Below, piece after piece: positions 15,291-24,384 of a stretch of DNA of 40,645 bases. Within the stretch, counting starts at the first letter, position 1; each line of letters begins with the position of its first letter. This DNA comes from ARK-14 sp002899805 (GTDB taxonomy: Archaea; Thermoproteota; Thermoprotei_A; Sulfolobales; Fervidicoccaceae). The notes under the pieces were generated by a model, which worked only from the letters and a program-made list of their open reading frames with translations, did not search any database and was not told where the DNA came from. The position numbers were made by a program, and so were the translations under genes. The stretch spans positions 1 to 40,645 of the forward strand of contig JBAMMC010000022.1 of NCBI GenBank assembly GCA_039793985.1. Direction: 5' to 3'.

Positions 15291-16568
15291 CTACTTGCTC
15301 TTCTCTAGCAAAGAGCATGGAAGTAACTCCTGCGGTGAGAAGAGCCTCACTTCTACAGACTCTCCCTCCTTCAGCTTCGAGCCAGGCTCTAGTATAACGA
15401 AGCCATTTGCCCTCGTGAGGGAGGTTAGAAATGGTGAACCCCCAAGCTCCTTGCTGACTGGGTATGCCGCGAACCCTTCTCCCTCCCTTTTGACCGCGAC
15501 GGTTCTGAAAGCAGCGAGCCCATGTCTTCCCTCTATATATCCCTTCAGCTTCGCCCTGAGCCTGAAGTATGGTTCTCTCGAGCCGTATAGAGAAAGAGTC
15601 AGAGCTGGAATGACTATGAGGAGGAGGGAGGCCATAGCTGACCCCACGTGAGCAGGCACCATGAAGACAGGTTTCTCCTTCACCACAGCGAGCCCGCTAA
15701 CCTTGCCCGGAGAAACTCCAACTCCATGGAAAACGATCCTCCCAATATCCTGGAGAACCCTGGGAACAAGATCCTCCTCTCCTATCGAGGCCCTACCAAC
15801 TACAACTAGGGCATCGTAGTTATCCATAGCTTTGAGCGTTACTTCAACAAATTTTTGAGCATTCTCCGGGAAAATGCCCAGATGAGTTGTTTCGAAGCCA
15901 AAGGACTTCAACATGAGCGAAGCGAGCTGAGAGAAGTTGTCAGGATATGGAAAACCCTTTTCCCTCTTTTCAAGGACTTCCTTCCCCACATGCATAACGG
16001 CAACCTTAGGTTTCTCGTAGACTCTGACTTCAGAGAGTCCAAGCTCCATGGCCAGGGCTATATCTTGGGGTCTGAGCGATCTTCCCCTCTCGAGCGCCAC
16101 TTCTCCCTTCCTCAGATCTCCCCCTCTTTTTATTAAGTTCTCTCCTTTACGCAATGGAGCCTTGACCAGAACTCTTTTATCCAAGACTTCGCATATTTCC
16201 GTTCTAGCAACGCTGTCTGCCCCCTCTGGAAGAGGTTCCCCAGCGCCGATTGGAACAGCCTCCCCCCTCCCAACCGGACCTCTCTCCTTGATTGCGAGAA
16301 CCGCTGGAGCGGAGGAAGAAGCATTCTCAACATCCTCGCTCCTCAGGGCGAAACCATCATAGAAAGCTCTGTCCTCGGGGGGCATGTCCATTGAGGAATA
16401 GATATCTTCGGCAAGTATCGTACCGAGTGCGTCTTCGAGCTTGACGATTTTGGTTCTTAGGCTAAGGGAGAAGGAGCTCGAAGCAAGCTCGAAAGCCTCT
16501 GCTAGGGAAACTGGCTTGAGGAATCTTCTACGCCCTTTTTCTTCGCTCACAATATAACACTTCCGCAC
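15291..16568 (-). CDS. moeA: molybdopterin molybdenumtransferase MoeA
   Basis: A 425-residue protein that inserts molybdate (or tungstate) into adenylated molybdopterin. Recognisable parts: N-terminal SLAEAFELA followed by MPPEDRAFYDGFALRSED (the usual P..d.SamDGyA block), GEPLPEGADSVARTE, and the central MoCF domain with VVVGRASIGEEDLVP. The C-terminal domain ends EGESVEVRLFS. The loop PAHVGSAMAS stands where bacterial MoeA have PGNPVSA, a divergence common in archaeal forms. GTG 16568 is the start by frame; a second GTG (MSEEKGRRRF) seven codons later is possible. First gene of the mobB operon and divergent from the oxidoreductase, whose cofactor it likely completes. Confidence 0.92.
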   Translation of the reverse strand: MRKCYIVSEEKGRRRFLKPVSLAEAFELASSSFSLSLRTKIVKLEDALGTILAEDIYSSMDMPPEDRAFYDGFALRSEDVENASSSAPAVLAIKERGPVGRGEAVPIGAGEPLPEGADSVARTEICEVLDKRVLVKAPLRKGENLIKRGGDLRKGEVALERGRSLRPQDIALAMELGLSEVRVYEKPKVAVMHVGKEVLEKREKGFPYPDNFSQLASLMLKSFGFETTHLGIFPENAQKFVEVTLKAMDNYDALVVVGRASIGEEDLVPRVLQDIGRIVFHGVGVSPGKVSGLAVVKEKPVFMVPAHVGSAMASLLLIVIPALTLSLYGSREPYFRLRAKLKGYIEGRHGLAAFRTVAVKREGEGFAAYPVSKELGGSPFLTSLTRANGFVILEPGSKLKEGESVEVRLFSPQELLPCSLLEKSK

Positions 16569-16637
16569 TTCTTCTCTTGGAGCAAATCTATACTATCCTT
16601 TATTTATTAATGTTTGTTTTTGAAATTATGGCAAAAA

Positions 16638-16647
16638 TTTTTATAAT
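16638..16647 (+). promoter_or_regulatory. putative TATA box of the molybdopterin oxidoreductase operon
   Basis: TTTTTATAATG at about 16638-16647 is a good archaeal TATA box preceded by a purine/A-run. A second candidate (GATTATATTTG, 16658-16668) would give a shorter leader. Both lie in the A/T-rich divergent gap between moeA (minus) and the oxidoreductase (plus). Confidence 0.5.
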
Positions 16648-16709
16648 GATCTTTTTTAGATTATATTTGCTATTATTTACGAAAAGAGCGTAAATTGGGT
16701 GACATAATT

Positions 16710-19247
16710 TTGAAAAATGAGCAGGAAAAGATAAAGTTAACTAGAAGGGACTTTCTCAAGACCGCAGCATTCACTGCTCTAGCCCTCTCCATCCCGTCTG
16801 GCGGCCTCAAACTTCTCGAAAGCCTCACTGAGAGCGAGGCTTTATCGGAGCAAGCCCCAACTTCCGCGCAGCCGCTTCCAGCGTACATAGCAACTTCCTG
16901 CGGCATGTGCGGTGGAGCCTGCGGCATCAAGGTTGGCATCCTGAATAATGAGCCAGTAGCAGCAGTCCCAATAGAAGGGCATCCTCAGCCTGGATTGTGT
17001 GGAAGGGCTGCTATGCTCCCATGGCTCTATGACAATGCGCTGAGGTTGAAGAAGCCAATGAAGAGAGTTGGTAATAGGGGAGAGGGAAGCTTCCAGGAGA
17101 TCCCCTGGGACCAGGCGCTGAACGAGATAGCTTCTAAGCTTAAGGAAATAGTTTCAAAGTATGGATACAAGTCTATAGCAATAACTTACCACGATTGCTG
17201 GAGCTCCTACATACCTCTCTTCACCTATCTCTTCGGGACGCCGAACGGTATTTCGCACGTCAGCACCTGCCATCTGGCAGGCAGCGCAGCGAGGTCTCAA
17301 GTTCTCGGAATAGCAGGTCCAAACTTAGTGGATCCGGACTATGAAAATGCGAGTTATTTGCTCCTTATAGGAAGGTCTCTGAGCACGGGGATAATGGGGC
17401 AAGTTCAGAGAGCTCGCTCCAACTCTAAGCTCAGGATAGTTGTGGTAGATCCTAGAATGCCGGAGATATCCTTCGGGAACGCTGAGTGGATCCCAATAAT
17501 CCCTGGAACAGATCCCGCATTCGTCCTCTCCCTCATAAACGTTATAATAGAGGAAGGGCTCTATGACGCGAACTTCCTCAAGAAGTACACCAATGCCCCC
17601 TTCCTCATAAAGCAGGATGGGAAGCCTCTGACTGAGGCCGACGTCAAACAAGGAGGGAGCTCAACAACCTACATGGTCTACGATTCTTCTTCATCTTCCA
17701 TAGTTCCCTATACATCTGCATCTCAGCCGGACCTCAACTACCAAGGAAATGTCACATTAGCAGATGGCTCAACAGCTTCCGTGAAGACAGCTTTCCTGCT
17801 TCTTAAGGATAGAGCATCTCAGTATTCTCCGAGCAATGCATCGAAGATAACTGGAGTAGATGAGGATACAATAAGGAGGATAGCGAGGGAGTTTGCCCTC
17901 TATCGCGGGGTTGCAGATGATACCTGGTATGCTGCGAAGAACGGGAACGAGTACGATGCAGTCAAAGGGATACTGATCTTGAATGCTCTCGTTGGAAACA
18001 TCGATGCAATGGGAGGACTCGTCTTCCAGGAATCAGCAGGGATCCCGAGCATAATAACATTAGTTACATCTGGGGGGAAGACCTATGCTAAGACAATATA
18101 TGGAGCATCTATGCCTCAGGAGATGTTCGCAGATTCTACTCAGAAGAGGGTAGACCAGCTGAAGTACAAGCTGACCCTCGGTACGTTCGATGCCGTGCTC
18201 GATGCCATACTCAAAGACGATCCATATCCCATAAGGGCCCTCTTTGTTATCGGAACGACTCCCATACTGAGGGATATGAACGCTTCGAAGGTAATTGAGG
18301 CCTACAAGAAGCTTGACCTCGTCGTCTTCATAAACGTGCTCTATCAAGATGATGCGGACTACGCCGATTACATCCTCCCAGATACCACGTTTCTGGAGAG
18401 AGATGAGATTTTCGCCACAAAGTGGACTCCGCATGCTGTCGTTCAGATGACCAGGAAAGTGATTGAGCCTCCCGAAGATAGCGATCCTAGAGAGGCGGTC
18501 TGGGCAATGTTCGAGATAGCGAGAAGGGCTTTTCCCGAGAGGGCATATGCCCTAGGGTGGAAGGATGAGTATGCGGATTATTCTAAGTTCGAGTCCCAAT
18601 TCGTTCCTTCAGTGATAGATGCTATATTGAACAGCGTCTCTAGCAAGTGGAACGTGAGCAAGGACAGAATAAAACAGGAGTTGGAGACAAACGGCTTCTA
18701 CTTATTGAAGAGGAAGAGCTACTACAGTAGGCCATACAAATCTCCAGTGGGGACCCCGAGCGGCAGAGTGGAAATATATCCTCTGGCGGCTCTGGCATCT
18801 GGACTAGACCCTCTCCCGAGCTATTCTCCTCCAGCCTACACTCTTCCCAGTGCTCCAAACGAATTCTATCTAGTAAATAGCAAATCTCCTACGACGAGCC
18901 TGACAGCAACGATCCTTGAACCTTCGAAGTTTCTTGAAGATAGGAAAGTCTGGATGAACCCCAAGGATGCATCGAGGCTCGGAATAAGCGATGGTGATGC
19001 GATAGAGATCGAAAGCATAGACTTGCCTGGAGCAAAGGTTATCGCAGAAGTGAGGGTAACCAATAGAGTCAGAGAAGGAGTTCTCTACACTAGGGCCCAG
19101 GCAGGAGGGAGAAGGGCGAAGAAGCTCGTTGCAATGAGGCACTTCTCAACGAACGGAGTGAACCCAGAATTCCTCGCAAAAGTTTCCCTCCACCCAATCA
19201 TAGGATACGGAGCTACCAACTGCTCCGTCAGGATAAGGAAGCTGTGA
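16710..19247 (+). CDS. molybdopterin oxidoreductase catalytic subunit (PsrA/PhsA/TtrA type), Tat-exported
   Basis: An 845-residue DMSO-reductase-family enzyme. The N-terminus has the twin-arginine motif TRRDFLKTAAF followed by a hydrophobic stretch, so it acts on the outer face of the membrane. Next come four Cys for a 4Fe-4S cluster (SCGMCGGACGI … GLCGRA). The molybdopterin domains follow, and the C-terminal cofactor-binding part has NSKSPTTSLTA and GISDGDAIEIES. The length and the 4Fe-4S/NrfD partners fit polysulfide, thiosulfate or tetrathionate reductases; the exact substrate cannot be read off. The frame opens at TTG 16695, but GGGTGA (16697-16702) points to TTG 16710. It heads an operon of three genes spaced by about ten bases or less. 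Confidence 0.9.
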   Translation: MKNEQEKIKLTRRDFLKTAAFTALALSIPSGGLKLLESLTESEALSEQAPTSAQPLPAYIATSCGMCGGACGIKVGILNNEPVAAVPIEGHPQPGLCGRAAMLPWLYDNALRLKKPMKRVGNRGEGSFQEIPWDQALNEIASKLKEIVSKYGYKSIAITYHDCWSSYIPLFTYLFGTPNGISHVSTCHLAGSAARSQVLGIAGPNLVDPDYENASYLLLIGRSLSTGIMGQVQRARSNSKLRIVVVDPRMPEISFGNAEWIPIIPGTDPAFVLSLINVIIEEGLYDANFLKKYTNAPFLIKQDGKPLTEADVKQGGSSTTYMVYDSSSSSIVPYTSASQPDLNYQGNVTLADGSTASVKTAFLLLKDRASQYSPSNASKITGVDEDTIRRIAREFALYRGVADDTWYAAKNGNEYDAVKGILILNALVGNIDAMGGLVFQESAGIPSIITLVTSGGKTYAKTIYGASMPQEMFADSTQKRVDQLKYKLTLGTFDAVLDAILKDDPYPIRALFVIGTTPILRDMNASKVIEAYKKLDLVVFINVLYQDDADYADYILPDTTFLERDEIFATKWTPHAVVQMTRKVIEPPEDSDPREAVWAMFEIARRAFPERAYALGWKDEYADYSKFESQFVPSVIDAILNSVSSKWNVSKDRIKQELETNGFYLLKRKSYYSRPYKSPVGTPSGRVEIYPLAALASGLDPLPSYSPPAYTLPSAPNEFYLVNSKSPTTSLTATILEPSKFLEDRKVWMNPKDASRLGISDGDAIEIESIDLPGAKVIAEVRVTNRVREGVLYTRAQAGGRRAKKLVAMRHFSTNGVNPEFLAKVSLHPIIGYGATNCSVRIRKL

Positions 19248-19258
19248 GGTGAAGGATG

Positions 19259-19831
19259 ATGGTGAGATATGGTTTCCTTTACGATGAGTCTAGGTGCATA
19301 AGTTGTTATGCCTGCATTGCTGCATGTTCTTCCAACAACTATCGAGAATTGATGGAAGATCCTAACCCTAACATTTTCTGGGGAACGATGGCGACTAACA
19401 TAAGAATAGTGATCAAGGAGCAGGGGAGACCGGAGCAGATTCTTCTTTCATGCCAGCACTGCGAGAGACCTCCATGCGTTGAGGTGTGCCCTACCGGCGC
19501 CTCTCATGTCGATAGAAGCAACGGCTTCGTGGAAATAGATTACGACAAATGCATCGGATGCAAGGCATGTATAACTGCTTGCCCATACAACGCGAGGTGG
19601 ATCCATCCCATCAAGCTGAAGCCAATGAAATGCATAGGGGATGCGTGCAAGGCTAGAATCGCGAAAGGAGAGATGCCGTTCTGTGTCGAAGTTTGCCCAG
19701 CTGAAGCAAGGGCCTTTGGAGACCTGGACGATCCGAACAGCGAGATAAACAAGAGGATAGCCTCAGCAAAGACAGTGAAGATCAAGGAGTACCTGGGCAC
19801 TGAGCCCAAGTTCTATGTGGTGAAGGGGTGA
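19259..19831 (+). CDS. 4Fe-4S ferredoxin-like electron-transfer subunit (PsrB/NrfC type)
   Basis: A 190-residue iron-sulfur subunit passing electrons between the membrane anchor and the catalytic subunit. Four Cys groups are seen: CISCYACIAAC, CQHCERPPCVEVCP, CIGCKACITACP and a last group ending FCVEVCP. That predicts four 4Fe-4S clusters, as in PsrB/DmsB. Two ATGs stand in a row (19256, 19259); GGTGA (19248-19252) fits the second better. No signal peptide is present, in line with export as a passenger of the Tat-bearing catalytic subunit. The last CxxxC pattern is slightly irregular but typical. Confidence 0.93.
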   Translation: MVRYGFLYDESRCISCYACIAACSSNNYRELMEDPNPNIFWGTMATNIRIVIKEQGRPEQILLSCQHCERPPCVEVCPTGASHVDRSNGFVEIDYDKCIGCKACITACPYNARWIHPIKLKPMKCIGDACKARIAKGEMPFCVEVCPAEARAFGDLDDPNSEINKRIASAKTVKIKEYLGTEPKFYVVKG

Positions 19832-19838
19832 GTTTGGG

Positions 19839-20987
19839 TTGAAGAGGATCTTTGCGGTCACATTGAGCCTAATAGCCCTCATCGTTGGCTTGGTTCTTGG
19901 AATAGTGGGCTTTGGGAGAAAGGAAGTCGGAGAAATAGCATGGGGATTTCTTGTTCCAGGCTATATGTTCTTTGCTATGACTGCAGCTGGAGCAGCATTG
20001 GTTACCCTGGCACCATCACTCTTTGGATATGAGGGAAGAGATGGGGAACTCAGGAGCCTCAGAAAGCTTGCCCTTTGGTTTGCAGCAGGAACCCTGATCC
20101 CCTCCTGGTTCCTCATTCTCCTCGATCTCTCGAATCCAGGCGGCTTCATCTACATATTCAGCGGCTTCAATCCTGACTCCAGGATAGCGTGGATGGCTGC
20201 CTTGTATTTGACAACGTTCGTAGTTCTGGTAGCAGAGCTGATCTATGCTATAGTCAAGGAGAGCAAGGAGGCCGAGGGGGTGCCGAAGAAAGCTATGGGA
20301 GCTATTATATTGACAATGATAGGGACAGTGGTGGAGCTGATGCTAGTCTCGAACCTCTCGCAGGTATTCGGGGTTATCCAAACATTCCCTGCATGGCACG
20401 GCTCATACATGGTCGCTATATTCATATCGACTTCACTGGTTCTCGGGGCTGCTGGGATGGGCTTATTCAGTTCTCTAGTAATGAAAGGGAGGGAAAAAGA
20501 GACGAGATTCATAACATCTTACTATGGAAAGATGCTAATAGCTGCTTCGTTGGCCCTCGCTTTTCTGCTCTTCTGGGCATTCCTCTCGGCTTACTTCGAC
20601 CCAATGGCCTGGATTTCGTTCAAGAAGATGCTGGATGGCTCATATTCCATCGCATTCTGGTCCGCTGCATTCATAGGGCTGGTCATCTCTCCGATCTTAG
20701 CGGGGATCGCTCTCTCGAGGAAATCGGCAGCATCTTTGATGGCGTCTTCAGCCCTCTCACTGATCTTTGGGCTGACTCTCCTATACCTCCTGATCATAGT
20801 TCCGCAGACGACGTTCTTCGAGGTTATACCTGGAGTTGTCAGGGAAAGTACGTATGCTATCGGAACTGCTGAGATCCTAATTGCGCTGGGAGGAGCATTT
20901 ATCTGGGGAGCATTGATAGCTCTAGGCTTCATCCTCCTTCCATTGTTGCCTGAGGAAAGGGCTAGAAAGCTCTTCATATTCAAATAA
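19839..20987 (+). CDS. NrfD/PsrC-like quinone-interacting membrane subunit
   Basis: A 382-residue membrane protein with eight or more helices, matching NrfD/PsrC anchors that oxidise quinol and feed the iron-sulfur subunit. The start is TTG 19839 behind GGGGTGAG, overlapping the end of the preceding gene. The family is poorly conserved in sequence, but the early segment WGFLVPGYMFFAMTAAGAAL and the loop with GFIYIFSGFNPDSR are typical. The call is reinforced by operon position. Completes a membrane-bound respiratory oxidoreductase. A T-run follows the stop. Confidence 0.88.
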   Translation: MKRIFAVTLSLIALIVGLVLGIVGFGRKEVGEIAWGFLVPGYMFFAMTAAGAALVTLAPSLFGYEGRDGELRSLRKLALWFAAGTLIPSWFLILLDLSNPGGFIYIFSGFNPDSRIAWMAALYLTTFVVLVAELIYAIVKESKEAEGVPKKAMGAIILTMIGTVVELMLVSNLSQVFGVIQTFPAWHGSYMVAIFISTSLVLGAAGMGLFSSLVMKGREKETRFITSYYGKMLIAASLALAFLLFWAFLSAYFDPMAWISFKKMLDGSYSIAFWSAAFIGLVISPILAGIALSRKSAASLMASSALSLIFGLTLLYLLIIVPQTTFFEVIPGVVRESTYAIGTAEILIALGGAFIWGALIALGFILLPLLPEERARKLFIFK

Positions 20988-20993
20988 TTTTTT
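20988..20993 (+). terminator. T-run terminator of the oxidoreductase operon
   Basis: Six T residues directly follow the TAA of the NrfD-like gene, and a pyrimidine-rich tract follows. Consistent with archaeal oligo-T termination. Confidence 0.45.
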
Positions 20994-21115
20994 AAATCTT
21001 CTTCTCTCTCCTCTCTAGGAAAAGAACAGTATATTCAGATATAAATGCTCAAACGCAACCCGAGCAATTAGGTGGAATGAAAGAGAGAGGTGAGCTCCCC
21101 TCTTTACAGAGATGA

Positions 21116-21292
21116 TCAGGGAAGGATCAATCTCAATGCGACGACAACTGCAACGAACACTATGGATATTATCACCACAACAGTCGGGGAAATGGAGAAC
21201 TTAGTATCGGTATCTTCGTAGAAGCTGATCAAACCTGCAGCTGACATGAGACCGCTCGGCTTCTTCTTCCTCTCTTTGGACTTAGATGACAT
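21116..21292 (-). CDS. secG: preprotein translocase subunit SecG (Sec61-beta homologue)
   Basis: A 58-residue open frame on the minus strand. Its N-terminus is basic (KSKERKKKPSG), followed by LMSAAGLISFYEDTDTKF and a single C-terminal membrane helix (VVVIISIVFVAVVVALRLIL). This is the complete build of archaeal Sec61-beta: a cytosolic basic tail, the conserved GL..AAGL..FYE patch, and a tail-anchoring helix. It is the non-essential third subunit of the SecYE channel. It sits alone between the oxidoreductase and peptide-transport operons, as secG often does. ATG 21292 is the only sensible start. Confidence 0.92.
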   Translation of the reverse strand: MSSKSKERKKKPSGLMSAAGLISFYEDTDTKFSISPTVVVIISIVFVAVVVALRLILP

Positions 21293-21660
21293 GGTCCATC
21301 TACTGATCTTGGATTCATCATAGGAATATAATAAACATTTCTAGTTTCTCTTTCCTCCAGGACGCTCATCCCAAATTTTCACGGTCTCAACTGGGAAGCA
21401 TCTTCCGGCCAAGGCTCACGGGGAATCTCCTTTGAATCGCGGATGGCTTTCGACCACAACGAAACGGACCTCTCATATACAAGCAACCTTTTCACTCTTG
21501 GAACATAGCCCTTTAGAGCTATGAATTCGCAAAATGGTGAAAAGAATAACTAGAAACATAAACATTTTCAAAATACAAAAACAGTCCTCCGTCTTTTTGC
21601 GATTTATAATAAAAATTTTTATAATTTTAATATCAGATTTCAAAATATTTCTCAAATATT
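21293..21660 (+). other. gene-free stretch between secG and dppA
   Basis: No gene can be supported here. A small minus-strand frame (21473-21655) is A/T-driven and has no family signal. The first half (about 21355-21480) is more GC-rich than the rest but gives no tRNA-like T arm or known RNA core. A 6-bp hairpin CATAGC (21504-21509) / GCTATG (21518-21523) is visible. The second half is very A/T-rich and leads into the dppA promoter. Confidence 0.4.
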
Positions 21661-21661
21661 A

Positions 21662-21680
21662 GCGAAAAAATTTATATTTA
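21662..21680 (+). promoter_or_regulatory. BRE/TATA promoter of the dpp operon
   Basis: GCGAAAAA (BRE-like, 21662-21669) followed by TTTATATTTA (21671-21680) is the clearest archaeal promoter in the window. Initiation near 21701 would give a leader of about 27 nt carrying GGTG, 7 nt before the ATG at 21728. Confidence 0.65.
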
Positions 21681-21727
21681 ACCCCTAGAAATGAAATGGA
21701 GAAAAAGACTTTTCATAGGTGTATGGG

Positions 21728-23425
21728 ATGAAAAAAGAAAGGGGGATCTCTACAACAGCTCTAGTAGCAATCGTAGTTGTAGTTCTCATAGTTGCTGTGG
21801 CAGGAGCATATATGGTCATGAAAGGCGGGGCTCCTTCAACATCCACAACAACATCACCTACAACTACTGCACCTGCAACCACTACCACAACAACAAAGAC
21901 TACAACTACAGCCGCAGCTCCAACCGGAACACTCGTCGTGGCGATGGGCACAGACGCTTCTACCCTCGATCCACAGGATGCGACCGACAACCCATCTGAG
22001 ATGGTCAACAGAATAATCTATGAAGGATTGGTGGAGTTTGATGCGAACTTGAACATAAAGCCCATGCTTGCCGAGAGCTGGGAGATAAAGGACAATGGTA
22101 CAACATATATATTCCATCTGAGGAAGGGCATCTTCTTCCAGGATGGTACACCCTTCGATGCTTATGCAGTTAAAGTGAACTTCGACAGAATACTGAACAC
22201 TTCACTCAAGCTCCAGAGGACGAGCCTCTATGCTCCGATAATCAAGTCTGTCGAGATCATAGACAACTACACAGTAGCATTTCATTTGAAGATGCCTTTC
22301 GGCGCGTTCCTGAATGACCTTGCCCACGGAGCTGGACTGATAATCTCTCCAACACTCATAAACTCAGGCAAGGACGTGAAGACCAATCCCGTTGGAACAG
22401 GGCCTTATATGTTGCAAGAGTGGGTGAAGGGAGATCATATAACACTAGTGGCAAATCCGAATTACTGGAACAAGACAGCAGCACCTCACTTCCAGAAGAT
22501 CATCATCAAAGTTGTGGCGGATGACAAGGCGAGAGAGAACTTGCTCAAGACAGGAGACGTTGACGTTGTCCTGAGGATACCTCCAGTAGATGTAGCCTCG
22601 CTCAACGGGACAGGTAACATAATAACTAGGGCATACCCGACCTCGAGGGTCATATACATAGCGATGAACCTCATGAACCCCAAGTTCCAGGATGTGAGGA
22701 TCAGGCAGGCTTTCAATTATGCTGTAGATAAGGAAGCGATAATCAGCTCAATACTCAACGGGCTCGCCAAGCCCGCTACATCTCCACTTGCCTCGAGCAC
22801 ATATGGCTATTGCAATGCAGGCTACTACAACTACAACGTCACTCTGGCAAAGGAACTACTGAGGCAAGCGGGTTGGTGGGATAGAGATGGCGACGGCTAC
22901 GTCGAGAATGCCAATGGACAGAAGCTGGAGGTCAATCTGTGGACTCCGCAGGGAAGATATGTGGGAGACTATCAGATGGCGCAGGCAGTCCAAAGCTACC
23001 TGAATGCAATAGGTGTCAAGGTCAACCTCCAGGACTGGGAGTGGACATCCTATCTAAATGAGGTCAGAAAGCCATACAACCAGTCTCAGAATAAGGAGCT
23101 CTTCCTGATGGGATGGGCTCCCTCCACTGGAGAGGGGGACTGGGTTCTCAGACCATTGCTCGCCTCATGGATGTGGGCTCCAGCGGGCAGCAACTACGGC
23201 TACTATAACAACACCGAGGTTGATGCCCTCATACAGAAGCAGATGGTGACTCTAGGGCAGGAGAGGCTCAATGCGATGTGCCAGGCACAGAAGATCATCT
23301 TCAACGATGCGCCATGGATATTCCTCGTGGAAATGTATGACACCATGGGAATGAAGAGCAATGTGAAGGGGATCGTGTACCTGCCAATTGAAATAGTGAT
23401 GCTGAAATATGCCTATAGCGGCTGA
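21728..23425 (+). CDS. dppA: peptide ABC transporter substrate-binding protein (SBP family 5) with class III signal
   Basis: A 565-residue extracellular solute-binding protein. The N-terminus MKKERGISTTALVAIVVV shows a short basic leader, RG, then Ile-Ser and a hydrophobic helix. That is the type IV pilin-like (class III) signal used by crenarchaeal binding proteins. A Thr/Ala-rich linker (about residues 37-65), probably glycosylated, follows. The binding domain then begins LVVAMGTDASTLDPQDATDN and contains GLVEFDANLNIKPMLAESW and the NPVGTGPYML motif, typical of dipeptide/oligopeptide binders. Start ATG 21728 is chosen over GTG 21719 because GGTG precedes it at the right distance and the basic leader begins there. 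First gene of dppABCDF. Confidence 0.92.
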   Translation: MKKERGISTTALVAIVVVVLIVAVAGAYMVMKGGAPSTSTTTSPTTTAPATTTTTTKTTTTAAAPTGTLVVAMGTDASTLDPQDATDNPSEMVNRIIYEGLVEFDANLNIKPMLAESWEIKDNGTTYIFHLRKGIFFQDGTPFDAYAVKVNFDRILNTSLKLQRTSLYAPIIKSVEIIDNYTVAFHLKMPFGAFLNDLAHGAGLIISPTLINSGKDVKTNPVGTGPYMLQEWVKGDHITLVANPNYWNKTAAPHFQKIIIKVVADDKARENLLKTGDVDVVLRIPPVDVASLNGTGNIITRAYPTSRVIYIAMNLMNPKFQDVRIRQAFNYAVDKEAIISSILNGLAKPATSPLASSTYGYCNAGYYNYNVTLAKELLRQAGWWDRDGDGYVENANGQKLEVNLWTPQGRYVGDYQMAQAVQSYLNAIGVKVNLQDWEWTSYLNEVRKPYNQSQNKELFLMGWAPSTGEGDWVLRPLLASWMWAPAGSNYGYYNNTEVDALIQKQMVTLGQERLNAMCQAQKIIFNDAPWIFLVEMYDTMGMKSNVKGIVYLPIEIVMLKYAYSG

Positions 23426-23439
23426 AAAGAAGGTGATGA

Positions 23440-24384
23440 ATGATAGCAGCTCCTCTTTGGAGCTATATAATAAAGCGTTTTTTGCTTCTAATTCCAACCC
23501 TTTTGGGGGCATCTGTGATAATATTCTTCATGATTCACATGCTCCCAGGGGACCCAGCCCAGATACTCGCTGGACCTGAGGCTACCCTTCAGGATATCCA
23601 GAACATGAGGATAAGGCTGGGTCTCGATAAACCCCTTCCCGTTCAATACTTCATGTTCATGGAGCGGCTCCTCACCTGGAACCTCGGAAACAGCTTAGTC
23701 TCGGGCTTTCCGATAACTTCCCTCATAGTCCCCAGGTTCATCAACACTCTGAAGCTGGCAACTCTCTCCATTGCCATATCGCTTGCTATAGGAATAGTCT
23801 TGGGAATAGCGGCAGCCCTGAAGAGGAACACCTTCATTGATAGGGTAGTCATGATTTTTGCGCTCCTCGGTGTCTCAATGCCCGTCTTCCTCCTCGCGGT
23901 GCTGCTCATCGTTATATTCTCGATAAAGCTCCAACTCTTTCCAGCGACGGTCATAGGGTCATCTCCCTCCCTCAGGCACTTGGTTCTACCTTCCCTCACG
24001 CTAGGTCTCATTGGAGCTGCTCCGATAGCGAGGATGACCAGATCGAGCATGGTCGAAGTGCTGAGCCAAGAATATATAAAGACGAGCGAAGCATTTGGGT
24101 TCTCTCGGAAGAAAATAATATTCGTGCACGCTCTGAGAAACGCTCTCATACCCGTTGTCACCGTCGCAGGGCTGAATTTTGGCTACCTTTTGGCAGGAGC
24201 CGTGATAACCGAAACGGTCTTCGCTTACCCTGGTCTTGGGAGGCTTATAGTGGACTCCATTTTCGCTAGGGACTACCCCGTTGTTCAGTTCGGACTGATG
24301 ATGATAGTGGCTCTATTTGCTATAGTGAATACCGCCGTTGATGTTCTCTACGCTCTAATAAATCCGAGGGTGAGGCTCGAGTGA
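23440..24384 (+). CDS. dppB: peptide ABC transporter permease DppB
   Basis: A 314-residue permease with six predicted helices. The N-terminal IIKRFLLLIPTLLGASVIIF and MLPGDPAQILAG are typical of DppB/OppB. The EAA loop EAFGFSRKKIIFVHALRNAL, which docks on the ATPases, lies near residues 212-231. The final YPGLGRLIVDSI is also standard. Start ATG 23440 follows AAGGTGATG. It pairs with DppC to import peptides delivered by the binding protein. Its end overlaps dppC by 4 bases. Confidence 0.94.
   Translation: MIAAPLWSYIIKRFLLLIPTLLGASVIIFFMIHMLPGDPAQILAGPEATLQDIQNMRIRLGLDKPLPVQYFMFMERLLTWNLGNSLVSGFPITSLIVPRFINTLKLATLSIAISLAIGIVLGIAAALKRNTFIDRVVMIFALLGVSMPVFLLAVLLIVIFSIKLQLFPATVIGSSPSLRHLVLPSLTLGLIGAAPIARMTRSSMVEVLSQEYIKTSEAFGFSRKKIIFVHALRNALIPVVTVAGLNFGYLLAGAVITETVFAYPGLGRLIVDSIFARDYPVVQFGLMMIVALFAIVNTAVDVLYALINPRVRLE

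Noticed and set aside
20189..20872. 227-codon plus-strand frame inside the NrfD-like gene
   Set aside because: Overlaps a clear NrfD-like membrane protein in another frame and has no start context.
21473..21655. 60-codon minus-strand frame in the gap before dppA
   Set aside because: A/T-driven, no ribosome site, no recognisable domain.
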